NCBI RefSeq assembly: GCF_018294505.1
Contig: NC_057801.1
Span: 197,174,716 to 197,238,715, forward strand
Direction: 5' to 3'
Length of the DNA: 64,000 nucleotides
DNA from: Triticum aestivum
Taxonomy: Eukaryota > Streptophyta > Magnoliopsida > Poales > Poaceae
Of the stretch, positions 23,001-36,069 are shown piece by piece. A model generated the notes under the pieces. The model was not told the DNA's origin. It searched no databases and was given only the letters and a program-made list of their open reading frames with translations. The position numbers and the translations under genes were made by a program. The stretch's first letter is position 1; each line of letters begins with the position of its first letter.

Positions 23001-24890
23001 TTAGTAGGCCCACAAGTGTGTGGCAGAGAACTTATAGCCCATTTCCGTTTTGTAAGAATGTACAACCCATTTTTGAATTCTAATGGAATTTACAACAACC
23101 CATTTACAGTTTGTTAAAAGTACAACCCATTTTCTAGCTAGGACAACGATTAATAAGTTCAACCAACCGTTGAAGATAGAATTCAATAAAATTTCCCACA
23201 TTTTGATGGGATCCGAAATATTGTTATCCCGAAATTTCTAGTCAGATTAAATATAAATTTGTATTACGTAAAAATCCAACGAAACATTACGCGCGCAACA
23301 ATGAAAATTTAAGATTTTCAAAATCCATAAATAATATTTTATAAACTAATTTCATGTTTGGTGCATTTTTTTATAGTTACAGCCCAGTTTTTATAATTAA
23401 ATCCCATTTATTATTTTTTAAAGCCCATTTTCCTGTTAAGCCTAATGCATCCCTCCTAGGAAAGATTTGCAGCCCAGCGGGGCGGATAATAACAAGTTGA
23501 CCTTGCCTGGGTATCCCTCAAAAAAACGTATAGCTAGGCTAGCCATTTTCATCTTGAAAAAATTAGTATCTGGGCTGGATATCTGGCCTGGGCTAGACGG
23601 GCCACAGCCCGCCTAGTTAATACCCTGCTCTCCTCTGAACAACAACGAAATCATCGCCAAGAAAAACTCTGCAGTGCTCAGGCCTCAAAAACACAAATAC
23701 TGCTCGAGCTGCTTGGTCCCAGCTATCGGCTGCACCTTGTGCAATTCTCTCATTTACATTGACTACATAGGTTGACAATGGTGTGGGACCGTGATGTCAG
23801 GAAACCAGGAGAAAGCAAAAAAAATATAGTTGTAGATAATAAGGAGGCACTTGCGTACGTACAGCTATGGCCCTAGTGGGTCACTAGTGTCATCCAGTCA
23901 AAATAAAGTCATCTCCTGAATCCTCATGTTCGTTGACCATGTTAACAATGCTCGGCGCCATGGCGAGCGCAACAACTCGAAGGACAACGGAGAGGGCCTC
24001 GCGGGCCCTACGGAAGTCTGATATAGCGCCCGCTGCTCATTCAGGAAGCCAGGATCATCGGACACCTATGAGCACCTTCGAGAAACTGAGACGACATGAA
24101 ACGGTAAGGCCGCACTTGGGAGCTCTGGTTTATTTCAAACCTGTATTAACATACAAGTGTAATTTACTCATCATCGGAAACAACACATAAAATACAGGCG
24201 TAATGATACCGAGGGCCCGAGGTCTGTAAGTAAACCGGCGGGTTATGCGTGTAATTTGAGAGACCAGTGTATATTTTACGAGCACTGCTATATGGACGAC
24301 ATTACCAGACGATACATGCACGACGTGCGTATCATGCCATCCATGGGCAAGGCTGAAACAACAGCTAACGGCTGGATTAGAAATCGTCTGAGTGTCGTTC
24401 AACGTTTTTATCGTGTGTGAAGTACTTCCGATATTTTATTAGTCGAAATCGACCAACCAAGCGCCTTCGCCCGAGACCATCTGCTTTAATTTACAAGCGT
24501 CAGTTTTACAAGCGGTTTTGGTTGGGAAACGATGATCCAATCACGGCCTAATATCATGAGTTGGTCGGAAGATCATATGGTTTCACGTCTAAGCTACCCG
24601 ACATGTCGTATAGGCTATGAATGAAACATCAGACGATGAACTTCTTACGCACGGAAACAACAAAAGAGGATGATCTTCTTAACAAGCAAATCACTGGCAT
24701 TAGATCTACATGCAAAACAATACGAAGCATTATTCTCAGGAGGAACAGTGAACAGCTCGTGATGCCGCATGCCACAACATTCCAAGCTCAACTTTGCAAT
24801 CAAACACAGGGCCTGGCATTACATAGACAATATTCAGAACAAACTCTTAACACAGGAATATCTCAGCAGAGTAACTATTTACTTCTAAAC
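23001..24890. other. Anonymous sequence, probably CACTA-3 interior
   Basis: There is a degenerate ACAACCCATTT-rich stretch at 23030-23130, then unrecognised sequence. Only short chance frames occur and no gene is supported. Confidence 0.45.
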
Positions 24891-27800
24891 TGAACACAGG
24901 AATAGGAAAAAACACTCGACGCTGCTCACAGCAAGGGCGTCCCACTCAAAAATATCAAATGCATGTCTTCTGGCTAACGTCAATGAGCAAATTTTGACAA
25001 GGTTTTCCAATTCCAATATATTAAACTAACGTCTTCTTGCTAACATCAATGATTAAACTTTGACAAGCTTTTCCCATTCAAAATATGTAATGCCTATGAT
25101 CGTGGGGTCCTGTCGTAGCTTCTTGTACTTGTTTGGGCACTTTTTGCCTAGGGCACTCCACGTGTTGTTAAATTGCCAATGGTCTCTATAGACTAGTCAT
25201 GTCACCGGTGTCTCATAATACTCTGTAAAGCTTCTCGGTCATTCCTTCTGTAATGTACCGCAAACAGTGACTGCTTCTTTCTGCAAAGTGGAACGACCAA
25301 CTGGACCCAGTAACGCAGGAGTTTGCCTTGGACACATTGGCTCCTTTTGTGCAGTTCAACTAAAATCAAAGTCGGAATAAAACCGAGCTTTAATTTTGAT
25401 ATCCCTGTAAGCAACAATAGGTATAAGGGAAACAATTACTGAGAAATAACGGTTGATGACTTGTCTTAATGGGAAACAAAGCAGGAGAGTAGCAATTCTC
25501 CATCAGTGTGATTCATTCATATTGACTGAGACATTATCCTAACAATGCCTTGTTTCAACATGTATAAAGAACAACAAAGCAGAAAAGTACCATTCCTAAA
25601 ACAATGCAACTGATTCATTTTAATAGAGACATTATGTTAACAATACCTTGGTTAAACATGTAGAAAGAACTACAAAGCAAGATAGTACCATTCCTAACAA
25701 GTGTTGTAGTTTTGAACTAAGATTCAGTACTTAATTAATTCTGAGAGTGGCATTGCTTAGTTTTACCAGCGATATTAGATTAATGAAAAGCATAAACAGT
25801 TCCAGGGGAGAGTGGGCGCAGCAACAATATGTGCTTCCATCTACTTATAAAGGGGGTGATGCAAAGTTTGTTGTAACAAAGCAACAAGCATCATGTTTGG
25901 GTTCGTCCCATTTTTGTTAATTACTTAATGGGAAAAGACAACAATACAATAGCTTCAATTCAACATTTATTTAATACAGTACCAATACAAGTAGCACAAC
26001 ATCTCAAAGCACACTGCACAATCATGTGGATGAAGGCCTGTACTGACCTTTCATGAGAACACCAGGATAAAATACGAATCTGCCAACACGAATAGGAAAT
26101 CCAATCTCCTTTTGTGCAGTTGCACTAAAATCAAGCAAAGTGTTTCGAATAGTGAAGCAAAATGTCGCAATAGCAACAAGTTGAATAGATTTCCCTCTTT
26201 AAACAGAGGCAAAAAAGGAATCAGTTACTGGCTAATAAAGGAGGATGAAACATGCGGCCACAAAAATGGTAATCCCGACAATCCCTAACAAGTGTTGCAG
26301 TTTTGAAATAAGATTCAGTATTTAATTCTGAGAGTGGCATCAATTACTGGCTTATAAAGGGGTGATGCTGAATTTTTTGTAACAAAGCAACAAGCATCAT
26401 GTCTAGGTTGGTCCCATTTTTGTTCACTACTTAATGGGAAAAGACAGCAATACAATAGCTTCAGTTCAACATTTATTTAAAACAGTACCAAAACAAGTAG
26501 CACAACATCTCAAAGCACACTGCAAGTCATGTGGTTGAGACCAAGATTTGAAACAACTCGCCACGAACAGTGGAAACAAATCTCGATCTCCTTTTGCGCA
26601 GTTCCACCAAAATTAAGCAAAGTCATCGGTGTGACATTCAAGTTGAACTGCACAAAACACTGTTAAAACATAAGCATTTCGAGTAGCAAAGAAAAATGTC
26701 GCAATAGCAACAAGTTGAATCGATACACCTGTTTTAACAGAGGTAAAAAGGAAACAATTACTTGCCGATAAAGGAGGATGAAACAAACGGTGATAGAAAG
26801 AAGCATCTAACTTATCTTGGATGGACAACAAAGTAGGATAGTAGCATTTCTAAAACGGTTGCATAGATTCATATTAACAGAGACATTCTCTTGAAATAAC
26901 ATTCGTTAAAAAATGTAATTTACTTTTAACAGTGGCATTGCTTCAATTTTCCGGCGGCATTCTTAGATTAACAACAGCAAAATAGCTCTATGGGACATGC
27001 TAGCACCATGTGCGTTCACACGTATAAATGGGTGATGCAGAGTATGTAGGCAAGCAGCATATCTGTGTTGGTCCCATATTTGTTCTCTTTGAACTTTTTC
27101 CCTATGTGAGGGCAGCAAATCTAGTCCTGCACAAACTACCCGACCCCCCAGTTTCTTTCCCTTTTCAACAAAGAGATCGGTTCCTTACAAATGTGTGTAC
27201 TGGGTTACCCCCTTTTTCCCTTTTCGACCAACAAAGCGGTTGGATAGCCAGTCTATACTACTTTTCCTCCCTCCTTTCCACATTGAACCACGTCCTAATT
27301 CATGCTCCACCCCACCGCACCTTTCTTTCCTCTTTGAACCAAGACCTAGATTCGACTACAGATCGAAAATATCCACATGCAGCTAGAGCAACGACGGTTT
27401 CAAATAAACTTATACCTTAGGGTCGTCGGGATGTGGCAAGGCGTGCGGCGGGAGGCCGGATGTGCCCACACTATGTACGGCAGCGAGGAAGAAGGGGTCG
27501 GTGGCCCTCACACACAGGCGCTAGGTGAAAGAGAACAACGCAGCCGGCAGTGGATTGCCTCCCTCACTAAAGGATATAGAGTTAACGCTGCACCTCCTCC
27601 CCTTCCCGATGCGACGGGATACGAACGCCTCCTTCACCAGCTGTGAGGGGGGAGAGAGAGACAAGAGGCCAACGAAGTCTTGTTTAGATCTGGTGAGGAG
27701 AGGGTGAGAGACTGTGAATATAGCAAACCCTAGCAAATGAACGCTGAGCCTCTAGCGTGTAACATATATGTATTGCGGCGAGCGTGTGGAGAGTGCATAC

Positions 27801-28085
27801 ACTAGAGAACAAGCGCTGAGGCTCCCACTTATATATATACTAATGTAGTACGGGCTGAGCTCCGGTGCCTTCACTGCATCTGCTTTTGGCTGTATGACAG
27901 GTGAGCCAGCCACATTTTGGGCCCACCTGTCATAAACCCAAAGGCAGGTGCAGTAAGTCAATGAAGCTGCGTCCATATAGTACTCTCGTGTGTATACGAC
28001 TAATATATAGTGGAGTGCTTTTCTTATTCTCTCCATAACAATCATTTTAAATTTTGTAGGTACGAAATGAAACTCTTTATTTAAT
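24890..28085 (-). repeat. Unrecognised repeat unit, copy I (of four)
   Basis: On the minus strand this copy shows a promoter-like block at about 27985-28060 (ACTATATATTAG, then AGAATAAGAAAAGC). Next is a GC-rich exon-like segment at 27415-27740 ending CCCTAAG before a GTATAAG donor-like site. A region containing repeated TTGAACTGCACAAAAGGAG follows (near 25340, 26110 and 26590). Copies II-IV share these blocks in the same orientation. No consistent protein is encoded across copies, so it may be a non-coding transcript unit, a decayed gene family or TE cargo. Element A is inserted at its upstream end. Confidence 0.5.
25696..27080. repeat. Direct repeat of about 591 bp, about 2.3 copies, inside copy I
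   Basis: TAACAAGTGTTG(T/C)AGTTTTGAA starts at 25696 and 26287. Both copies then carry the words GCAACAAGCATCATGT and AAGTAGCACAACATCTCAAA, and CGCAATAGCAACAAGTTGAA recurs with the same spacing. A partial third copy runs from about 26880 to 27080. Confidence 0.8.
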
Positions 28086-29096
28086 TGTCGGTGTACTAAA
28101 GTAGGGGTACCTTAGTATCCCGAACTTGTGCACGGGCAGTCGCAGCGACCCGCGGCAGGGCTTGTCGGGCGTCCGCCAAGATCCTCCGCGGCTACTTTGA
28201 TGCCATTCAAGAACAAAGTACTTGAGCTAAGGCCCCGACAAGAGGAGCTTGCCGGGAAGGCCAACCAAGGCCCCGGCAAGAGGAGCTTGCCGGGAAGGCC
28301 AACCAAGGCCCCGGCAAGAGGAGCTGGCCTGGAAGAAGACAAGACCCCGGCAAGAGGAGCTTGCCGGGAAGGCCACTCGAGGCATCCCAAGAAAACTTGC
28401 CGCGGCGCACCGCGCGCCCCGGCAAGGCCTGGTGAGTGACAGGCTCCCGGACACGACAAGACGACAACCGCGGCAAGGCGCTTGCCGCGGCAAGCCCCCA
28501 CTCCACGCCCGCGCTCCAGCTCACCCACCACGTGTCGCTCTGAAGCACACGTGGCGGGGAGGCTGCGCAGCTAGGGGTGCGCGGTGGCAAGCATGCACTA
28601 ACAAGGCGGCCATCGTGGCAAACGGTGGCGTTCCTAGCGGTCCCTCTCTGGGCCGTCAAGGTGACACAGACGGGCATTTAATTCTCTTGTCCCCTGCCGT
28701 CAGAGTTAGGTAGGATGTGACATGTAGGCGGTGGATCCAACTACCACCCCTTTTACATTTTTACCCTCAGATCTGTTGCCACATGTCGGTGACCCCTTAG
28801 GCATATAAAAGGAGGCCCGTGCGCAACAGGGAAGAGTGGACGGCCATTCTCATGCTCGGTCTCGTCAGCCGCTTGAGTGTACTGTAGCACTCGTCGCCCC
28901 CGAGCAAGAACTCAATACAACCACCAAAGCAGGAGTAGGGTTTTACGCATCCGTGCGGCCCGAACCTAGGTAAATCGCTCGGGTGCCTCGCCTCGATCTG
29001 CTCTTTGTGCAACCACGCCCCCCTGCCGAACCAAGAATGGGGCTCCGGTCCGTCGTGGTCCCATAGGTGCTCGTGGGTCAGCCATCAGCCCCGATA
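28086..29096 (+). repeat. Element A 5' LTR
   Basis: It runs from TGTCGGTGTACTAAAG to CCCCGATA. Three to four tandem 38-bp units carrying CCGGCAAG-aggag-CTTGCCGG hairpins lie at 28230-28370. A TATA box, ATATAAAA, is at 28803-28810, so transcription should start near 28835. Confidence 0.95.
28803..28810 (+). promoter_or_regulatory. LTR promoter TATA box of element A
   Basis: GCATATAAAAGGAGG lies about 720 bp into the LTR. The same box is in the 3' LTR (38053-38060) and in both LTRs of element B, so it is conserved between the sister families. Confidence 0.8.
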
Positions 29097-29100
29097 TCTC

Positions 29101-29118
29101 TGGCGCGCCAGGTAGGGG
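29101..29118 (+). other. Element A primer-binding site
   Basis: TGGCGCGCCAGGTAGGGG begins four bases after the LTR, the expected place for tRNA priming of minus-strand synthesis. The specific tRNA was not determined. Confidence 0.85.
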
Positions 29119-29182
29119 GTGCGTCGAGGTCGTGCGAACCTGATCCGGCATTTGCGCGCGCTACATCAGCATCTTCATTGAC

Positions 29183-30871
29183 ATGCCACCGAAGAAGAAG
29201 GCTTCGGATGTGGCCGCTCCGTCCACGTCTATCCTACCGCCACCGGAGCGAACGGGCGGTGGGGTGGATGCCGGCGGAGGAGCGGGCGCCAGCGGGGGGA
29301 CTCACATCGTCACTCGGTCCAAGGACAAAGCCCCGCAAGCTTCAGCGTCTGTACATCCGCCGCACCCCTCCCAGGAGGTGCAGGATAGACAACGCCGCGG
29401 TGCTCCTAGCACCGTGCTCGCGTTAGAACAAGGCCAAGCTGGTGGGTCGCGGGACGCTCAAGGCCAACATGCGCGACAACATGCTGGCGCGAGCGCGGGA
29501 CGGTCGCCTGGGCGAGATGTTGCTCCTTCTAACAATGTTAGAAGTCTGAGCATATCCCGCACCTCGCGTCGCTCGCCACCGCCACCCAAGACTCTAGAGG
29601 AAGCGCTGGCCCGAGCCCAGCTGCTTCTAGATTACCCTCCAACGCCAGACAAGATCGACGACTGGAGGGCCACCATTCAGAGCCTTATCGGCTTCGCCAA
29701 CGGCGACAAGCCCCGGCGACCGAGCATATCGAAGCCCCGGAGAGACGCCCAGGCGCAAGCCGACGTCGATAAGACCGCTGGGGGCGCCACCACCGTGTAC
29801 TCCCCACCATGAAGGCCAAGATCACCGACTCGCCGGGCCAACCTCGACGCCGATTCCACCGCGTCGTCGGACCTGCGAGTTCGCCGCGATCAACGCCAAG
29901 TTCTCCAAGAACGACGACAAGAAGACGCTCGTACTCGCATCGTGCGCCGAAGAGAAGTGCGGCGTCAGTCAGACCAGCACGCTGGGCCCACTTTTGATAT
30001 GCACACCCCGGGGGAACCAGGCGACTTGCCGTACGCGGTAGGTTACCCTGCGTTCACCCGTGAGCTGCGGCAGGTCCAGTGGCCCAGCACCAAAAACTTC
30101 AAGCCAGATGTACCCGAGAAGTACGATGGCAGGATACATCCGTCGAAGTTCCTCAGCGTCTACACCATCGCGGTGCAGGCTGCCGGGGGGCGCGACGAGA
30201 AGATCCTCGCCAACTACTTCCCGCTGGTGCTCAAGCCCAACGTCAGATCTTGGCTAATGCACTTGCCGGACAACTCCATCTCTTCGTGGGCGGACCTGTG
30301 TCATCAGTTTGTCGGCGCCTTCACAGGCGGCCACAAACCGCATGGCCAGGAGAGCGATCTTCATCTGCTCGCCCAGAAGGAAGGAGAACCCCTGCACAAG
30401 TACATACAGAGATTCAGCCAGGTGCAGCGCAACATCCCAGACGTCCACCCTGCCGCGGTTATCAGCGCGTTCCATCAGAAAGTGCATAACCGCAGCATGA
30501 GGGACGAGATGGCGATGTGCAAAATCAGAGATGTCAGCGAGCTATATGCTCTGGCCGACAAGTGTGCACGTGCTGAGGATGGGAGGAAACTCCCCGAAGA
30601 GAACGCAGGAGCAGAAGGATCTGACAGTGAGGATGCCGCCCCGGCGAAGAAGAACCGGAGGCGGAACAACAGAAACAGAAGAGCTAAGGATGTGCTAGTC
30701 GTCGAGCAGTCCGGCAGTGGAGGTGGCGCCGAGAAGGCCAAAGCTAGTGACTCCGGCGAGGCTGTGGTGGCCGCCGACAAGCGGGACAACTCCGGCAAGC
30801 AATACTGCAAGATCCACCGCACGCAGCCTCTCATCACGCCTACAACATGCTCAAGATGCCCGGTCCGATAA
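29183..30871 (+). pseudogene. Element A gag (capsid-type), frameshifted and truncated
   Basis: Gag builds the virus-like particle. ATG at 29183 opens a Pro/Ala-rich N-terminus (MPPKKKASDVAAPSTS). The conserved stretch EEALARAQLLLDYPPTPDKI is near 29600, and the frame ends at 29812. The same protein continues in another frame from about 29940. There the retrotransposon Gag domain is seen at about 30080-30490 (WPSTKNFKPDVPEKYDG, then PNVRSWLMHLPDNSISSW), followed by a basic segment and YCKIHRT. That motif begins the zinc-knuckle-like region. It is cut by a deletion that joins gag to sequence from beyond the protease. In element B the same join would remove about 763 bp. Confidence 0.88.
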
Positions 30872-31199
30872 GTGTCATTTCTGTCCATGGCGACAAGAAA
30901 GATGCACTGTCTGTACCGACAAAATCTACCGGGAAGCAGCAGCCGCAGCAGAACACAAGCCACTTGCCGCTGAAGCTCCCGGGGGGAAGAAGAAGTCCAA
31001 GTCCCGCAAGAGTAGCTCTGATGTCTACTCCGACAAGCGCACCTCTTCGTAGTGCTGCACTACTGTCGAGGACGCACCATCGAGCTCCACCGGCAAGTGC
31101 AAGAAGGCAAAGACAACTTCACCACAGACCAAAAAAGTGGCCGCCAAGGAGGACGACACCGGTGGTACCTTCACCATTAGTGCCACGCTTGATCCTAAA

Positions 31200-34100
31200 T
31201 AGGAAAGCGCGCTCGTTGCTTTCCTGCGGGCGAATGTCGATGTGTTTGCATGGCAACCATCTGACATCCCCGGTGTTCCCAGGAAAGTAGTTGAGCACCA
31301 CCTCGCCGTCTGCCCTCACGCGCGGCCCGTCAAGCAGAGAGTCAGAAAACAAGCAGTAGAACGCCAAGAGTTCATTGCAGAAGAAATCAAGAAATTGGAA
31401 GCAGCCGGCTTGGTCCGGGGAGTACTCCATCCCACGTGGTTAGCCAATCCAGTAGTCGTGTGCAAAGCAAACGGGAAGTGGAGGCTTTGTATTGACTTCA
31501 CTGATGTTAATAAAGCTTGTCCCAAGGATCCATTTCCCTTGCCGCGCATTGACCAGATTGTCGACTCCACGGCAGGATGTGATCTGCTTTCATTCCTTGA
31601 TGCATACTCAGGATATCATCAGATCTTCATGGCAGAAGAGGATGAAGAGAAAACCGCATTCATTACTCCATGTGGCACGTACTGCTTTGTACGGATGCCT
31701 TTCGGACTATAGAATGCTGGTTCAACATTTGAAAGAATAGTCAGTCATGCTTTTGAGCCACAACTGCACAGAAATGTAGAAGCTTACATGGATGACATAG
31801 TGGTCAAGAGCAAGGACAAAGAAACTTTGATCCAAGATCTGGACGAGACCTTCTCAAGTTGAATCCCGAGAAGTGTGTGTTTGGAGTTCCTTCTGGCAAG
31901 CTCCTCGGATTCTTCGTCTCTCAGCGAGGGATCGAAGCCAATCCCGACAAGATCAAGGCCATCGAGCAAATCGAAGCACCGAAGCGAGTCAAGGATGTGC
32001 GAAGGCTTGCCGGCTGTGTTGCTGCACTCGGTAGGTTCATCTCTAAGTCTGCTGAGCGCGCCCTGCCATTTTTCAAAATTTTGAAAAAGGCAGGTCCAAT
32101 GAAATGGACTCCGGAAGCGAAGGCTGCGCTGCAGGACCTGAAGAGATACCTATCCTCTACTCCAACACTTGTCGCACCTAAACCACAAGAGAAGTTGCTG
32201 CTATATCTAGCGGCAACCAATCAAGTGGTTAGTGCTGCATTAGTAGCGGAGAGGGAGGCAGATGGTGAGCCAGCGACCGCGGCAAGCGAGTCCAGCGACA
32301 AGCAGGGGGCTTCCCCGACAAGATCTGGCCCGACAAGCCCTGATCCGGCAAGTTCCGGTTCCGGCAAGGATGGATCTGCGCAGCCACAAGAAGAGAAACA
32401 GAAGAAGATGGTGCAGCGCCCAATTTACTTTGTCAGTTCCCTTCTGCAGGGGGCTAGATCAAGGTACTCTGGTGTGCAGAAGTTGCTTTTCGGCCTCCTA
32501 ATGGCCTCGAGGAAGCTGCGCCATTACTTTCAAGCACATGAGATCATAGTGGTCACTCGCTTTCCGTTGAAGAGGATATTGCAGAATCTAGAGTCAACGG
32601 GCAGGATTGTCGAGTGGGCACTGGAATTGTCAAGCTTTGGCCTCAAGTTCGAGAGTACCTCAACTATCCAGTGCCGAGCATTGCCAGAATTCATAGCAGA
32701 ATGGACGCCAAAACCTGATGAAGAAACTCCGGAGAGGAGCATCCCCGTCAAGGAAGCAAGCAAGGAATGGATCATGTACTTTGACGGTGCCTTCTCGCTG
32801 CAAGGCGCCGGTGCAGGTGTACTACTTGTCGCACCCACCGGAGAGCACCTCAAGTACGTGGTCCAGATGCACTTTCCCAAGGAGCAAGCAACAAACAATA
32901 CTGCAGAGTATGAAGGCTTGCTTGCCGGACTCAGGATCGCGGCAGACCTTGGGATCAAGAAGCTTATTGTCCGGGGTGACTCACAGCTTGTCGTCCATCA
33001 AGTAAACAAAGATTATCAGAGTCCGTTGATGGAAGCCTACATTGATGAAGTGAGGAAGCTAGAGGAGCATTTTGATGGCCTGCAAATGGAGCATGTTCCA
33101 AGAGCTCAGAATGACATTGCAGACGGCCTGTCAAAATGCGCCGCACTCAAGTTACCTGTGGAACCAGGGATTTTTGTGCTCAAGCTGACTCAACCATCTG
33201 TAGCACCATCAACTAGACAGAGCAAAAAGAGGAAGTTGATTACTGGCGACTACCTTCCGGCAGAGCTCCCCGAAGCCACCGTCAAGAAGGTCCCCAGGAT
33301 CAACACTCTGAATGCTGAGGGGCAGCCTGCTCCGACAAGCCCCAGGGTTTGTTTCGTTGAAGGAGACGCTCCCGACAAGCTGTGTCCCGACACGCTTGCG
33401 GGAGCATCACGCTCCATCTGAATTACAGATTCTGGCCGTGGAAGCAGTTGTTCCCGCAGCAGCCAAGATCAACACAGAGAATGCTGAGGGGCAGCCTGCT
33501 CCGACAAGCCCCAGGGTTTGTTTCATTGAAGCAGACGATCCTGACAAGCTGTGTCCCGACACGCTTGCCGGGGAGCATCACGCTCCGGCTGAATCACAGA
33601 TACTTGCCGTGGAAGCGGATGTTCCCGCAGCAGTATTTGCGCCTTTAGTCCTTGTCGTCGAGCCACAGGCTCCGGCATGGGCACAGCGGATTGTCCATTT
33701 CCTTCAAACAGGAGAACTTCCCGAAGAGCAAGAAGAAGCGGAGAGAGTAGCCCGGCAATCAAGTATGTACCAGTTTGTCGACGACATACTATACAGAAAA
33801 AGATTCAACGGAGTGAAATTGGAGTGCATTTCCCGGGAAGATGGACAAGAGCTGTTGGCGGAGATTCATGGAGGCATATGTGGTCACCACATTGGCGCAA
33901 GAGCACTTGCCGGCAAGGTTTCTTCTGGCCGACAGCCCTCCAGGATGCAACTGCACAAGTAACCAAGTGTGAAGCGTCCCAGTTCCACTCCAAGCAGATA
34001 CATTAGCCAGCTCAAGCTCTCCAAACAATCCCTTTATCCTGGCCATTTTCGGTCTGGGGGCTCGACATCCTCGGCCCCTTCCCCCGAGCAATCGGGGGCT

Positions 34101-34900
34101 TTGAGTACTTGTACGTCGCAATCGACAATTTCACAAAGTGGCCTGAAGTGGAAGCAGTGAGGAAGGTGACCGCGCAGTCAGCCGTCAAGTTCTTCCGGTC
34201 AATTGTTTGCCGTTTCGGAATCCCTAACAGGATCATCACCGACAAGGGCACACAATTCACGAGCCGCACCTTCATGCAGTACGTCCAAGATCTTGGCGCC
34301 AAGATCTGCTTCACTTCTGTTGCTCACCCGAGAAGCAACGGTCAAGCGGAGAGGGCAAACGCTGAAGTGCTGCGCGGGCTCAAGACCAGAACTTTCGACA
34401 GGCTGCACAAGTGCGGAAGAAATTGGATCGAGGAGCTGCCGGTGGTTCTTTGGTCGATCAGAACGACGCCAAATCGAGCCACTGGCCAGACACCTTTTGC
34501 TCTAGTATATGGAGCAGAAGCAGTTCTCCCCACGGAACTCGTATACGGATCGCCTCGAGTACTCGCTTATGATGAGCTTGAGCAAGAGCAGCCGCGCCAA
34601 GATGACGCGCTGCTCCTCGAGGAAGATCGTCTTCAGGCTGCTGTACGAGCCGCTCGCTACCAGCAAGCTTTGCGCCGCTACCACAGCCGCAAAGTTAAAG
34701 CCAGAAGTTTCGAGGAAGGCGACCTTGTTCTTCGGCGCGTTCAATCTGCCAAGAATTCCAACAAGTTGACGCCAAAGTGGGAAGGCCCTTATCGGGTGAA
34801 ACGAGTCACTAGGCCTGGCGGTGTCCGCCTAGAGACCGAAGATGGCTTTCCGGTGAGCAACTCCTGGAACATAGAGCATCTTCGTAAGTTTCATTCGTAA
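31200..34900 (+). pseudogene. Element A pol: RT, RNase H, integrase (broken)
   Basis: An in-frame TAG at 31200-31202 precedes the RT start (ESALVAFLRANVDVFAW). RT has FPLPRIDQIVDS and YMDD at 31785-31796. A TAG at about 31710 and a short deletion near 31855 break it. RNase H is about 32760-33140 (MYFDGAFSLQGAGAGVLL). The RT-RNase H linker (32250-32410) is expanded by a low-complexity insertion, and the RNase H-integrase linker holds a 169-bp tandem duplication (33297-33633). The integrase zinc region (GGICGHHIGARAL, near 33870) is broken by a small deletion. The integrase core has TDKGTQFTS near 34240 and a QAERANAE box near 34345. The frame ends at 34898-34900. The protease is missing. Confidence 0.92.
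33297..33633 (+). repeat. 169-bp tandem duplication in the RNase H-integrase linker of element A
   Basis: Two copies (33297-33464 and 33465-33633) each contain AATGCTGAGGGGCAGCCTGC and GACAAGCTGTGTCCCGACAC. Element B has a single copy, so the duplication is specific to A or its recent ancestor. One copy carries a small indel that shifts the frame. Confidence 0.85.
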
Positions 34901-36069
34901 GGCGCGGTTGTCGGACCCTGTCCGGCAACCACCTTTCTGTACAAGCATTGCCGCTGCTGCATGTAACCCTTTGTACAGAGCCAGGCGCAGACCCTGAGCA
35001 CAAGTAAATGAAGCGCTGATACCCTGGGGTTATAGCATGCATGGTAAGTCGAGTCTCGTCCTTGGTTAGGGTTGATAGTGCCTAACAGCAGCTAACCCTT
35101 AGCTTAGAGGTCGAGAGTCCGTCCTTTTGCTTTTCCTTCGTTCGCAGGGCTCGCATATCCTGGCCAGGCCACTTGAGAACGAAAAGGAGAAGAAGGGCGC
35201 GACGGCACCTAGGCCCCGGCAAGCCAGTATCGCTGGGGGCTGCGAGTGCCAAGATTCGTCCCCGGCAAGCCAGAGTTGCCGGGGGCTGCAATATCAGATA
35301 AGTCTTTCGTCCCTCTTCATGCATCCTCTTATGGACTGGGGAATGCGAAACCACGTTTCTTCCCAAAAACTGCCGTGCTCCCTCAACTCTAGGCCCTGGA
35401 GCCCGTTCCCAGGGCCAAGTTTGGTCGTAGTCGCGGCAGCAGAGGGATGAAACGAGGAGGCCGCACCCACATCGTTCCCGCCTCCGCCAAAGGCGTGAGA
35501 AAGGTCGAGCGACGTGGGAAGGCGGCAGGGCCTGTTGCTCCTTGGCGTGGGTTTAACCCGCGAGACAAATAACCCGGCAAGCAATCCCTTTTTCATTAAA
35601 AAACATCCCACTCAGGTATAGTCCATAAAGGATGAAAAACATGAAAGAGAGGATTACAAGTTTTAGATGCAGCTAAGGCCCGAAGGCTTACAAATTAAAA
35701 ATATAAGATGCCCGTAATGCCTTCCCTATCCCTCTCTTCAGGAGGTAGGTCAAGGAGGCGAAAAGGGCAAAAGGAGCGCCTAGGTGAGCTACGGGTGCCA
35801 GAAGACACCAAGAGAACAGCCCGGGGGCTGTCCGAAGGCTGGACGGTGATGGCAGCGCCGGAAGCGGGGCACGAAGACGCGGTGGCAGGACGTTAGCACA
35901 CTGTCGAGGGCACCACGCCCTCGTACTCCGACCTGACGACCTTGCCAGCCCTCTTCCCCTTCCGCAGCCTCCCTACGCCAGCCGCCCAAGGAGACGACCC
36001 CGGGGAGTTCAAGGAGCCGGCGACGCGGATGATGGGGTCGCCGGTGACGCGCGGGGCGGCGCCCGACAC
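34901..36069. other. Element A spacer between pol and antisense ORF
   Basis: No gene is seen. It includes short CCCCGGCAAGCCAG / GTTGCCGGGGGCTGC hairpin-like repeats at 35215-35290 and an AT-rich stretch near 35600-35710. Open minus-strand sequence just downstream of the B3 ORF stop (35700-36069) is probably its 3' UTR or a decayed extension. Confidence 0.5.

Noticed and set aside
27028..27420. Possible protein-coding gene on + (130 codons)
   Set aside because: The frame is not conserved in the other copies of the repeat unit and has no recognised motif.
28112..28713. Overlapping open frames on both strands in the element A LTR (repeated at 37361-37962)
   Set aside because: GC-rich LTR with the 38-bp hairpin repeat keeps frames open by chance. 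The same frames recur in the second LTR and match no coding family.
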